From positions 1 through 27,810 of the forward strand of contig CAKSQT010000017.1 of assembly GCA_934486755.1 (NCBI GenBank): a stretch of DNA of 27,810 nt. The letters run 5' to 3'. The stretch comes from an uncultured Eubacteriales bacterium (GTDB lineage Bacteria > Bacillota > Clostridia > Oscillospirales > Acutalibacteraceae). Shown in pieces: positions 16,078 through 23,680 of the stretch; positions within the stretch are counted from its first letter, which is position 1; every line of letters starts with the position of its first letter. Both the position numbers and the translations under genes were made by a program. Under the pieces are notes generated by a model. It had not been told where the DNA came from. It was given only the letters and a program-made list of their open reading frames with translations, and did no database searches.

Positions 16078-16521
16078 TTATTTATGCTCTTCTCTGTCTA
16101 TATAAAGTATGCCGTCAAGATGGTCTATTTCGTGACAGAAGGCTCTCGCTTTCAAGCCTTCGGCGGAAACGGTTATATTCTCGCCGTATCGGTTCTGCGC
16201 GCGTACCGTCACTTTAAGCGGTCTTGTCACAATGCCGTACTGACCAGGCAAAGAAAGGCAGCCTTCCTCACCTGTCTGTGAACCGCTTTTTTCCACAATA
16301 ACGGGATTTATGAGTTCAACAAGACCGTCACCCGCGTCAACAATACAGTAACGCCTGAGTATTCCTACCTGAGGTGCCGCAAGACCAACGCCCTCGGCGG
16401 CATACATTGTTTCAGCCATATCGTTAAGCACGGTGTGCAATCTTTCGTCAAAATTAAGTTGTGTACGGCAGATCTTTCTTAAAACGTCATCGCCGAGTTT
16501 TACTATATTCCTTATAGCCAT
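16078..16521 (-). CDS. def: Peptide deformylase
   Basis: Removes the formyl group from new proteins. It is short at 147 residues, typical of Clostridia type enzymes. The three signature motifs are present: GVGLAAPQ (44-51), EEGCLSLPG with metal ligand C88, and CHEIDHLDG with H130, E131 and H134. It follows priA by eight bases and precedes fmt. Confidence 0.97.
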   Translation of the reverse strand: MAIRNIVKLGDDVLRKICRTQLNFDERLHTVLNDMAETMYAAEGVGLAAPQVGILRRYCIVDAGDGLVELINPVIVEKSGSQTGEEGCLSLPGQYGIVTRPLKVTVRAQNRYGENITVSAEGLKARAFCHEIDHLDGILYIDREEHK

Positions 16522-16529
16522 TGTTTCTC

Positions 16530-18938
16530 CTAAATTACTGTTTCGGGATTGACATCAACAGCGATACTGACATCGTTTCTTCGCTTTATGTCAATAGCGT
16601 TTCTGAGCATTTTCCTGAATTCACTGTTATTTTTACATTTAATTATCATTCGGTAACGGTATCGGTTGCTGACCTTAGGGATTGCCGCGGGAGCAGGTCC
16701 CAATATTATTACCTTGATATTGGGTGTATTGTTTATTATTTCCTTAATGCGCTTAAAAATGCTGTTTATTGCGTCCTGCGCGTCTTCTCTTGACTGCGAC
16801 GATACGCAAACAAGGCAAATATCGCAGTAAGGCGGATAAATCATCAGCTTCCTTGTGAGGATTTCCTCCTCGTAAAACGCCTCATAATCCTGCGTTTTCG
16901 CAAGTTCTATAACATTTTCTTCGGGGTTTACCGTTTGAATGACGGCTCTGCCTGGCGAGCTTCCTCTGCCTGCCCTGCCGACCACCTGAGTAAGCAACGA
17001 AAACGTTCTTTCAAAACTGCGGAAATCTTCGCTATACATTGCTCTGTCAGCCCCGAGAACCCCGACCAAGGTTACATTTGGAAAATCAAGTCCCTTAGCC
17101 ACCATCTGCGTGCCGAGCATTATATCGTATTCACCGTTTGCAAAGCTTTTAAGATAGTCGGAATACGACTCTCTGGTCATAGTGCTGTCTGCGTCCACCC
17201 TTAAAAGCCGAGCTGACGGAAAAAGCTTTTCAACATCTTCCGCGACCTTTTGGGTGCCTATTCCCATAAAGCGCATATGCTCGCCGCCGCACTGCGGACA
17301 CTTTTTATCAGCCTTTTGCGAATATCCGCAATAATGACACATAAGCCGCCCATTAGCGGAATGATAAGTGAGAGATATACTGCAATTCGGACACGTTGCT
17401 ACATATCCGCAATCGGGACAGGTAATATATGTATTATGCCCCCTGCGGTTGAGCAGAAGTATTACCTGCTTTTTATTATCAAGCGCTTCTTCAATTCCGT
17501 CGTACAAAACGCGGCTGACCGACGACGCATTGCCAGAGGTTATTTCTTTGCGCATATCAACGGTTTCTACGTCGGGGAGAACGGCGTTTCCGTATCTCTT
17601 AGTTAATTTATAAAGCGAATACTTGCCCGAAAGAGCGGCAGTATAGCTTTCTACCGACGGCGTGGCGGAAGCCAAACACAGCAGTGTGTTATTATAATAA
17701 GCTCGGAACTTTGCCAGCTCTCTTGCGTGAAAGCGCGGAGATTTTTCCGATTTGTAGGTATGTTCGTGTTCCTCGTCCATAATTATCAGTCCGAGTTTAT
17801 TGAAAGGGGCAAATACCGCGCTGCGGGTTCCTATCGCAATAAGTGCGTCGCCGTTTTTAATACGTTTCCATTCGTCAAGTCTTTGCCCGACAGACATTGC
17901 GCTGTGAAAAACGGCTATCTTATTACCGTATCTTCCGCAAAAAATATTTATCATCTGCGGTGTAAGCGCAATTTCGGGAACCATTATTATAACGCCGAGT
18001 CCCTTTTGAGAAACCTCGTCAACCAGCTTTAAAAACACCTGAGTTTTGCCCGAACCCGTAACGCCGTGAAGCAATGCGACAGAGCCTTTACCCTGTTCAA
18101 TTTGATTAAGCATTCCGACATAAGCGGCGTTCTGTTCATCGGTCAATTCAATTTCACTCTTTAAAACGGGCTTAACACAGCGGTACGGCGCCCTGTAAAC
18201 TTCTTTTTCAAATTCAGTTACAACGCCGTTTTTTACAAGGGTTTTTATAACAGAATCGGTAACGCCTGTAAAGTATTTCAATTCCTTAACGCTGACAGAT
18301 CCTGCGTCATTTAAAACCTGAACTACCTCGCGCTGACGTTCGGTGAGCCTTGCTGTATCCGCCCCCTCTTTCAGGCTGAGCCAGCGTTGCGAAGCGTCCC
18401 CGACACGCCTGACGGGAGTGTAATTCCTGAAAACCGCTTCCTTTTCAAATAGGGATTTAAGGAGTTCTTCGGAATTCGGGAAAGACTTTTGCACCGAATT
18501 TGAGCGCACCTCGCCTTTTGACTTAATAAAATCAAGTACCGCGCGCTCAGCGTTGCTTAAAAGCGATTCTGCCATAAATTCGGGATTAGGCGAATAATAA
18601 TCGGTCAGTTTATAGCCGATACCCACAGGAAGCATTGAGTGCACCGCGTCAAACCAAGTGCAAAACGTATGCTCGTGAAGATACTCGCACATTGAAAGCA
18701 TTTCAGCATTCAGAACAGGCTCGCTGTCAACAACGGATAATATACCTTTCAACCCGTCAGTATCGCCTGACCTTACGCTTAATATCATACCCTGCTTTTT
18801 GCGGTCGCCCCTGCCAAACGGGACAACAGCACGGCACCCTGCAAGAGCATCGCCGAAATTTTCCGATACCGAATATGAATATTTCCTGTCATACCCAGGC
18901 GTTGCTCCTTCAAGCACAATTTCGGCTATCCTTCCCAT
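16530..18938 (-). CDS. priA: Primosomal protein N' (PriA helicase)
   Basis: A replication-restart helicase that recognises stalled forks and loads the primosome. The 802-residue protein has an N-terminal fork-binding domain (about 1-105), a winged-helix-like region (about 195-250), Walker A GVTGSGKT (292-299) and the DEEH box (388-391). A cysteine-rich zinc region near 505-545 has CPDCGYVATCPNC, CHYCG and CPQCGG pairs. The motif V/VI stretch LGTQMVAKGLDFPNV and QVVGRAGRG follows. It is complete, with all elements in the usual order. In B. subtilis coaBC sits between rpoZ and priA; here only 26 bases separate them. Confidence 0.97.
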   Translation of the reverse strand: MGRIAEIVLEGATPGYDRKYSYSVSENFGDALAGCRAVVPFGRGDRKKQGMILSVRSGDTDGLKGILSVVDSEPVLNAEMLSMCEYLHEHTFCTWFDAVHSMLPVGIGYKLTDYYSPNPEFMAESLLSNAERAVLDFIKSKGEVRSNSVQKSFPNSEELLKSLFEKEAVFRNYTPVRRVGDASQRWLSLKEGADTARLTERQREVVQVLNDAGSVSVKELKYFTGVTDSVIKTLVKNGVVTEFEKEVYRAPYRCVKPVLKSEIELTDEQNAAYVGMLNQIEQGKGSVALLHGVTGSGKTQVFLKLVDEVSQKGLGVIIMVPEIALTPQMINIFCGRYGNKIAVFHSAMSVGQRLDEWKRIKNGDALIAIGTRSAVFAPFNKLGLIIMDEEHEHTYKSEKSPRFHARELAKFRAYYNNTLLCLASATPSVESYTAALSGKYSLYKLTKRYGNAVLPDVETVDMRKEITSGNASSVSRVLYDGIEEALDNKKQVILLLNRRGHNTYITCPDCGYVATCPNCSISLTYHSANGRLMCHYCGYSQKADKKCPQCGGEHMRFMGIGTQKVAEDVEKLFPSARLLRVDADSTMTRESYSDYLKSFANGEYDIMLGTQMVAKGLDFPNVTLVGVLGADRAMYSEDFRSFERTFSLLTQVVGRAGRGSSPGRAVIQTVNPEENVIELAKTQDYEAFYEEEILTRKLMIYPPYCDICLVCVSSQSREDAQDAINSIFKRIKEIINNTPNIKVIILGPAPAAIPKVSNRYRYRMIIKCKNNSEFRKMLRNAIDIKRRNDVSIAVDVNPETVI

Positions 18939-18964
18939 AAATTCAAGTCCCCCGAAATTATGAT

Positions 18965-19153
18965 TTACTGTTTATCGGTATTAATTTCAGACGCAATCTT
19001 ATCTATTGCAAGACTCACGGGCTTTTCAATGAGAATATCGCCCGCGTCTTCCGCCTTCTGCGAAATCTGCCTTGCGGTATGAGCCACGTCGATTACAAGA
19101 CGGTAACGGTTATTATAGTTCCCGATTAATTTTCCGATGTTAGGATTTAACAT
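18965..19153 (-). CDS. rpoZ: RNA polymerase omega subunit
   Basis: 62 residues. The N-terminal LNPNIGKLIGNYNNRYRLVIDVAHTARQI-type segment and the following ALA/ILIEKPVSLAIDKIASE match the omega subunit, which stabilises the beta-prime subunit of RNA polymerase. The ATG overlaps the gmk stop region by seven bases. The position between gmk and priA is the standard Firmicutes context and makes the call firm despite the short length. Confidence 0.92.
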   Translation of the reverse strand: MLNPNIGKLIGNYNNRYRLVIDVAHTARQISQKAEDAGDILIEKPVSLAIDKIASEINTDKQ

Positions 19154-19755
19154 TTTTCAAGCACCTCATCAATTATTTGTTTTCTTCTTTCGGTTTTCAG
19201 GCGACAGCTTGAAATTACCGATATTATATCGTCAACAGCAGTATCTATATCGTCGTTAACAATGATATAATCATACTCTGATGCCCGTTTTATTTCGCCG
19301 AGGGCGCTCTCCATTCTTTTATTGACCAGCTCCTCGGATTCCGTTCCTCTGCCGCTTAAACGGCGTTTTAATTCCTCGAAAGACGGCGGCATAATAAATA
19401 CGCTCACCGCGTCGGGAATTTTCTTTCTTATCTGCTCGGCACCGTTTACATCTACCTCAATAATAACGTCGGTTCCGCTTTCCGCCGCGGCGATGATGGG
19501 AGCCTTCGGCGTTCCGTAATAATTACCGACATAGGTATTATGTTCAAGCAGCTCGTCGTTAGCTATCATTTTTTCAAATTCATCGCGGCTTATAAAATTA
19601 TATTTCTCGCCGTTTTTTTCGCCTTCGCGCATCGGTCTTGTTATAGACGAAATTGAAAAGAACAACTCAGGCAATTTTTCAAACAGCTTTACAAGCAGAG
19701 TATCCTTACCCGAACCTGACGGCCCCGAAATTACAAAAATATCGCCCTTATTCAT
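19147..19755 (-). CDS. gmk: Guanylate kinase
   Basis: Converts GMP to GDP with ATP. The start is the ATG at 19755, nine bases after AGGAGG; a longer frame to 19782 lacks a ribosome-binding site. The 202-residue protein has the P-loop GPSGSGKD (11-18), the GMP-binding SSITRPMREGEKNG segment with the conserved Arg and Tyr residues around FISRDEFE, and the ELLEHNTYVGNYYGT stretch. The start lies inside the end of remA (8-base overlap), so its ribosome-binding site is made of remA codons for the acidic tail. Confidence 0.97.
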   Translation of the reverse strand: MNKGDIFVISGPSGSGKDTLLVKLFEKLPELFFSISSITRPMREGEKNGEKYNFISRDEFEKMIANDELLEHNTYVGNYYGTPKAPIIAAAESGTDVIIEVDVNGAEQIRKKIPDAVSVFIMPPSFEELKRRLSGRGTESEELVNKRMESALGEIKRASEYDYIIVNDDIDTAVDDIISVISSCRLKTERRKQIIDEVLEKC

Positions 19756-20020
19756 CCTCGTCTTCCTCCTCGTCAATAACATCTTCGTCCTCTGTCATTC
19801 GGTTGGCGACCGTTTCGGATTGAAGATAGGTAAGAATGATATGATCGCTGTCGGTTATGATGACCGCTCTTGTACGGCGGCCGTGCGTAGCGTCTATTAA
19901 AGTTCCCCGCTCCTTTGCGTCCTGTATTATACGTTTTATAGGAGCGGATTCGGGGCTGACTATGGCAACCATTCTGCCCGCAGAAACCATATTTCCAAAT
20001 CCAATGTTTACCAGCTTCAT
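19748..20020 (-). CDS. remA: Extracellular matrix regulator RemA (DUF370)
   Basis: A 90-residue DNA-binding protein that in B. subtilis activates biofilm matrix and osmoprotection genes. It starts MKLVNIGFGN and carries the conserved core VSAGRMVAIVSPESAPIKR and ATHGRRTRAVIITDSDHIILT, nearly as in B. subtilis. The C-terminal tail is unusually acidic (TEDEDVIDEEEDEDE). It sits between yicC and gmk, the normal location, 27 bases after yicC. The target genes in this organism cannot be deduced. Confidence 0.95.
   Translation of the reverse strand: MKLVNIGFGNMVSAGRMVAIVSPESAPIKRIIQDAKERGTLIDATHGRRTRAVIITDSDHIILTYLQSETVANRMTEDEDVIDEEEDEDE
19753..19770 (-). promoter_or_regulatory. gmk ribosome-binding site inside the remA acidic tail
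   Basis: AGGAGG (19770-19765) lies nine bases before the gmk ATG (19755-19753) and is read as the Glu-rich codons of RemA. It decides the gmk start and couples the two genes. Confidence 0.75.
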
Positions 20021-20047
20021 AAAAGTCTCCGTTCTGTCTTAAAAAAA

Positions 20048-20926
20048 CTATTCTATGTTTTGAATCTGCTCTCTGATTTTTTCGATTTCCGACTTGATGT
20101 CAACAACAATATGAGCTATTTCAATATCCTGCGCCTTTGAGCCGATTGTATTGGCTTCACGGTTCATTTCCTGCACGATAAAATCAAGTTTGCGTCCTAC
20201 GGCGCCGCCCTCGGAAATAAGTCCGCACAGCTGGCTTATATGGCTGCGAAGACGGACGGTTTCCTCGTCCACCGCGACCTTATCGGCAAAAATCGCCGTT
20301 TCCGTAAGCAAACGCTGTTCATCGACCTTTACATCGCCTAAAAGCTCTTTTATCTTTTCTTCAATACGCTGTCTGTACTGCTTCACCGTATCGGGAGATT
20401 TCTTTTCTATTCCCCCCACCATACCGAGGATTACATCGGCGCGCGCCTTTACGTCGTCAAAAAGCCGCTGTCCCTCTTTTTCACGCATTTTAACAAACTC
20501 CGCAACGGCTTTTTTGAATACGGTTTCAACCGCGTTTAAGACAACATCGTCATCCGCAGAATTCTGCTTTATTTTGAAAATATCGTTGACGGTGAGCAAT
20601 GACGAGGCTTTAACGTCATTCTTCAAATGAAGTTTGCCGCACAGTTGTTTTACGGCGCCGATATACGCGCGGGCATAATCCTCATTTGCTTCAACGGTAA
20701 CAGCGTTCTCGCGGTTATCCTCAATCTGAATAAATACTTCCACCTTGCCGCGGGTAATGCTCTCACGGCATATTTCTTTTATTCGGTCTTCAACAAACAT
20801 ATAAGTCCGCGGCAGACGTGATGTAAACTCAAAGTACCTATGATTGACGGATTTGATTTCTGCTGTTATATTCAGTCCGTCAACAGTTTCCTTTGCCCTG
20901 CCGAAGCCTGTCATACTTCTGACCAT
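20048..20926 (-). CDS. yicC: YicC-family endoribonuclease
   Basis: 292 residues. The N-terminal MVRSMTGFGRA motif and the C-terminal part, with GRKLDFIVQEMNREANTIGSKA and then IVVDIKSEIEKIREQIQNIE, are the hallmarks of the YicC family. YicC is an Mg/Mn-dependent endoribonuclease in E. coli; its B. subtilis counterpart is YloC. The protein is rich in charged helices with long coiled stretches (about 120-230). It opens the cluster, just behind a consensus promoter, with GGAAGTGAG before the ATG. Confidence 0.93.
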   Translation of the reverse strand: MVRSMTGFGRAKETVDGLNITAEIKSVNHRYFEFTSRLPRTYMFVEDRIKEICRESITRGKVEVFIQIEDNRENAVTVEANEDYARAYIGAVKQLCGKLHLKNDVKASSLLTVNDIFKIKQNSADDDVVLNAVETVFKKAVAEFVKMREKEGQRLFDDVKARADVILGMVGGIEKKSPDTVKQYRQRIEEKIKELLGDVKVDEQRLLTETAIFADKVAVDEETVRLRSHISQLCGLISEGGAVGRKLDFIVQEMNREANTIGSKAQDIEIAHIVVDIKSEIEKIREQIQNIE

Positions 20927-20961
20927 AAACTCACTTCCAAAATAACACTATAATTCATATT

Positions 20962-20990
20962 ATTTTACCAAAAAAGGTATGTTATGTCAA
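20962..20990 (-). promoter_or_regulatory. Sigma-A promoter of the yicC-to-spoVM cluster
   Basis: On the minus strand a perfect TTGACA (20990-20985) and TAAAAT (20967-20962) are 17 bases apart, 35 bases before yicC. It is the only strong promoter I see before the 12-kb cluster, so it probably serves much of it. Confidence 0.85.
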
Positions 20991-21024
20991 CTGTTTTAAC
21001 GCTTTGTAACCTTTTTTAACCATT

Positions 21025-21062
21025 AAAAAAGCTGTCGGTATGACAAAAGCCACACCGACAGC
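21025..21062 (-). terminator. Rho-independent terminator of spoIVA
   Basis: On the minus strand GCTGTCGGT and ACCGACAGC (21062-21054 and 21039-21031) form a 9-bp stem, extendable by three more pairs. TTTTTT follows. It begins about 10 bases after the spoIVA stop. Confidence 0.92.
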
Positions 21063-21071
21063 CCAATATAT

Positions 21072-22550
21072 TTAAAGAATTATGCAGACAAGACCGTTAC
21101 AACCCTCGTTTATGACCCTTTCTATCGTTTCCTGAACACGCATACGCGCGTCGGCAGGCATACGCGAAAGTTTTGTATGCAGTCCTTCGTTTACAAGCTC
21201 GTGCAAAGATTTTCCGAAAATGTTTGAATCCCAGATCTTTACGGGATTTTCCTCAAATTCGCTGAGCAGGTACATAACGAGATCCTCAGACTGTTTTTCA
21301 CTGCCTACGATAGGACTTACCTCGGTGGTTATATTCGCTTTCATCAAATGTATCGAAGGAGCCGAGGCACGCAGACGTACGCCGAAACGTCCGCCCTGTT
21401 TCATTATTTCGGGTTCTTCAAGTTTGAGGTCCTCAATCTCAGGCATAATAATACCGTAGCCTGTGGCTTCAACCTCGTCAAGCGCGCCTTTAACACGCAT
21501 ATATTGCCTTTTTATCTCCGCGAGATCCCTTATGCTCTGCATAAGTTCAAGCTCGTCGTTTATCACAACGCCCGTAGTTTCAGCCAATATCTTATAAAAC
21601 AGCGACGGTTTTATTTCAACGCAGACGTTTGCACAGCCGTGTCCTAAATCTATCGAGTCTACCCTTGCGCCGTTTACGCTGTCACAGTCGCCAAAGCAAC
21701 TCTCAAACCTATTGACATCGCGGATATGATGCATACCGCCCGCCGCTTCCATAATTGATTTTGTAATTTCTCCGCGAAGCGGGTGGTCAAGCGGGAGCGA
21801 ATTTATCCATTTCGGGAAATTTACGCTTATTTCTTTAATGGGAAATTCAAAAAGTATTCTTGACAGTATCTGTTTAATATCGTTTTCGCTGAGTTCAAGG
21901 CAGTTCACGGGAATTACGGGAACGCCGTATTTTGCCGAGAGCTTATCTGCCAAATCCTTTGCCGAATCGGATTCGGGATACATACAGTTCAACAGCACGA
22001 TAAACGGTTTTTCAATCTGCTTTAACTCGTCTATAACGCGCTCTTCCGCCTCAGCATATTCCTCGCGCGGTATATCGCTTATACTGCCGTCGGTTGTTAT
22101 AACCAAGCCTATTGTCGAATGTTCGGTTATGACCTTTCGCGTACCTATTTCAGCCGCCATATTAAACGGTATAGGTTCCTCATACCAAGGCGTCATTACC
22201 ATTCGCGGCTGGTCGCCCTCAATATAGCCGAGGGCGCTGGGAACTATGTAACCTACGCAGTCAATAAGCCGCACATTCATAGCCGCCGAATCGTTTATAT
22301 TTATGGACACACCCTTTTCTGGTATAAACTTCGGCTCGGTCGTCATAATTGTCCTGCCCGAGGAAGACTGCGGCAGTTCATCGTTAGCGCGTTCCTTTTG
22401 GTATTCCTCAGCAATATTCGGAAGCACCAGCTTATCCATAAACTGTTTTATAAACGTAGATTTTCCGCTGCGCACCGGACCGACAACACCGATATATATA
22501 TCGCCGCCTGTTCGTTCGGCAATATCCGTGTATATGTTTGTATTTGTCAT
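21072..22550 (-). CDS. spoIVA: Stage IV sporulation protein A (SpoIVA), coat morphogenetic ATPase
   Basis: Polymerises on the forespore surface with ATP hydrolysis to form the coat basement layer, anchored there by SpoVM. The start is the ATG at 22550, nine bases after GGAGG. This gives 492 residues, the same length as I recall for B. subtilis SpoIVA; an upstream in-frame extension to 22646 would run into the promoter. The Walker A GPVRSGKST lies near 24-32, with a DCVGY Walker-B-like segment and later VITTDGSI and VLLNCMYP. The C-terminus ends in CNGLVCIIL. A sigma-E promoter lies just upstream and a terminator just downstream, so it is a single-gene, mother-cell unit. Confidence 0.97.
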   Translation of the reverse strand: MTNTNIYTDIAERTGGDIYIGVVGPVRSGKSTFIKQFMDKLVLPNIAEEYQKERANDELPQSSSGRTIMTTEPKFIPEKGVSININDSAAMNVRLIDCVGYIVPSALGYIEGDQPRMVMTPWYEEPIPFNMAAEIGTRKVITEHSTIGLVITTDGSISDIPREEYAEAEERVIDELKQIEKPFIVLLNCMYPESDSAKDLADKLSAKYGVPVIPVNCLELSENDIKQILSRILFEFPIKEISVNFPKWINSLPLDHPLRGEITKSIMEAAGGMHHIRDVNRFESCFGDCDSVNGARVDSIDLGHGCANVCVEIKPSLFYKILAETTGVVINDELELMQSIRDLAEIKRQYMRVKGALDEVEATGYGIIMPEIEDLKLEEPEIMKQGGRFGVRLRASAPSIHLMKANITTEVSPIVGSEKQSEDLVMYLLSEFEENPVKIWDSNIFGKSLHELVNEGLHTKLSRMPADARMRVQETIERVINEGCNGLVCIIL

Positions 22551-22588
22551 AAATGTCTTCCTCCAAGCACTTACATTCTTTTTGTACA

Positions 22589-22618
22589 ATTCTATGTGAG
22601 TGTGGACAGATATATGAC
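22589..22618 (-). promoter_or_regulatory. Sigma-E (mother-cell sporulation) promoter of spoIVA
   Basis: On the minus strand GTCATATA (22618-22611) is followed after exactly 14 bases by CATAGAAT (22596-22589). This matches the sigma-E consensus (-35 KMATATW; -10 CATACAMT) with one mismatch in the -10. It lies 39 bases before the spoIVA ATG. spoIVA is a known sigma-E gene in B. subtilis. Confidence 0.85.
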
Positions 22619-22627
22619 AATGATTGT

Positions 22628-23275
22628 TTACAAAATCAAGCCGCAAATATCAAGGGGCGTTTCGGCTAACATATCGGCTCCCGCGGTTTCAAGCTCGCCG
22701 CGGCTCCCATAGCCGTAAAGCACGCCGACGGATTTTAAACCGTTTTTCTTTGCGCCCAAAATATCGTGCTTCCTGTCGCCGACCATTATACAGCGCGCTT
22801 TGTCCTCTATGTGAAGTCCCCTTAGCGCATATTCTATAACCTCGTGTTTTTCACTTCTCGTTTCGTCCATTGTTGCACCTGCGACAAGCGAAAAGTATTC
22901 AGTCAGTCCGAAATGTTCAAGAATTTTTAAAGCAAACGGTTCGGGCTTTGAGGTCGCAACGCTAAGACGAATATTATTGCCGCGAAGTTTTCCGAGCATA
23001 TCGGTTATTCCGTCATACACGCGGTTTTCAAAAATGCCCTTTTCGGAAAAATATTCGCGGTAGTATTTAATTGCGAGCTTCGCGTCCGACTCGGAAAAGC
23101 CGTAATACTCCTTATAAGAGTACAAAAGCGGAGGTCCTATAAATTTGTAAAGCTCCGCTCTGTTTAAAACGGTTATTCCGAACTTTTCAAGCGAAAAAAT
23201 TACGGAATTTGTTATTCCCTCACCAGGGTCGGTAAGCGTTCCGTCCAAATCAAAGAGGACATCGTTTATATGCAT
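22628..23275 (-). CDS. HAD-family phosphatase, phosphoglycolate phosphatase-like
   Basis: 215 residues with the haloacid dehalogenase motifs in order. Motif I is FDLDGTLTD with nucleophile D9 and acid D11, motif II is VATSKPEPF, and motif III/IV is CIMVGDRKHDILGAKKNGL. A four-helix cap lies at about 16-85, with TDPGEGITNSVIFSLEKFG at its start. This is the Gph/PgpA-like subgroup, which removes phosphate from small sugars or phosphoglycolate; the substrate is not predictable. It lies between the rpsT terminator and spoIVA, with AGGAG before the ATG and no clear promoter of its own. Read-through from rpsT is a possible source of expression. Confidence 0.9.
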   Translation of the reverse strand: MHINDVLFDLDGTLTDPGEGITNSVIFSLEKFGITVLNRAELYKFIGPPLLYSYKEYYGFSESDAKLAIKYYREYFSEKGIFENRVYDGITDMLGKLRGNNIRLSVATSKPEPFALKILEHFGLTEYFSLVAGATMDETRSEKHEVIEYALRGLHIEDKARCIMVGDRKHDILGAKKNGLKSVGVLYGYGSRGELETAGADMLAETPLDICGLIL

Positions 23276-23300
23276 TTTAAAATTCTCCTGTTACTATATA

Positions 23301-23332
23301 AAACAAAACCCACCCGCCAAACGGCGAATGGG
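23301..23332 (-). terminator. Rho-independent terminator of rpsT
   Basis: On the minus strand a 10-bp stem (arms 23332-23323 and 23318-23309, two G-T pairs) with a GTTT loop is followed by TTTTGTTT. It begins 12 bases after the rpsT stop. Confidence 0.85.
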
Positions 23333-23343
23333 CGTTGTGATTT

Positions 23344-23607
23344 TTAAGCCTTAGCCTTGTTGTAACGCGTAACCAAAGCTGATTTCTTTCTTGCGGCATT
23401 GTTCTTATGGATAATACCCTTAACGACAGCCTTATCGATTGTTTTAACAGCAGAATTTACAACCTCAGCAGCGTCAGCGGAATTAGCTTCAATAGCAGCG
23501 TCAGCCTTCTTAACAGCAGTTTTGAGAGCAGAGCGGTAAGCCTTATTGCGCTGACAGTTTACCTCGCTCACGAGAACACGCTTCTTAGCGGATTTAATAT
23601 TCGGCAT
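23344..23607 (-). CDS. rpsT: 30S ribosomal protein S20
   Basis: 87 residues starting MPNIKSAKKRV, the classic S20 N-terminus. It is rich in Lys, Ala and Arg and ends in helix-forming KNNAARKKSALVTRYNKAKA. The start is the ATG at 23607, six bases after GGAGGTG; an in-frame GTG nine bases upstream overlaps the ribosome-binding site and is rejected. S20 binds 16S rRNA early in 30S assembly. It stands alone with its own promoter and terminator. Confidence 0.97.
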   Translation of the reverse strand: MPNIKSAKKRVLVSEVNCQRNKAYRSALKTAVKKADAAIEANSADAAEVVNSAVKTIDKAVVKGIIHKNNAARKKSALVTRYNKAKA

Positions 23608-23644
23608 TGCAGACACCTCCTAACAATTAATCACAGTACAAGTA

Positions 23645-23673
23645 ATAATAACACACATTTTCGCAAAATGCAA
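23645..23673 (-). promoter_or_regulatory. Sigma-A promoter of rpsT with an internal palindrome
   Basis: On the minus strand TTGCAT (23673-23668) and TATTAT (23650-23645) are 17 bases apart. The spacer and part of the -35 contain the palindrome CATTTT-CGC-AAAATG (23656-23670). Confidence 0.65.
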
Positions 23674-23680
23674 CATTTTT

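Noticed and set aside
22551..22646. Longer N-terminus for SpoIVA
   Set aside because: It would cover the sigma-E promoter and ribosome-binding site; the ATG at 22550 gives the expected 492 residues.
22119..22712. 197-codon open frame on the plus strand
   Set aside because: Antisense to spoIVA and its promoter, with Cys/Arg/His-rich composition typical of a shadow frame.
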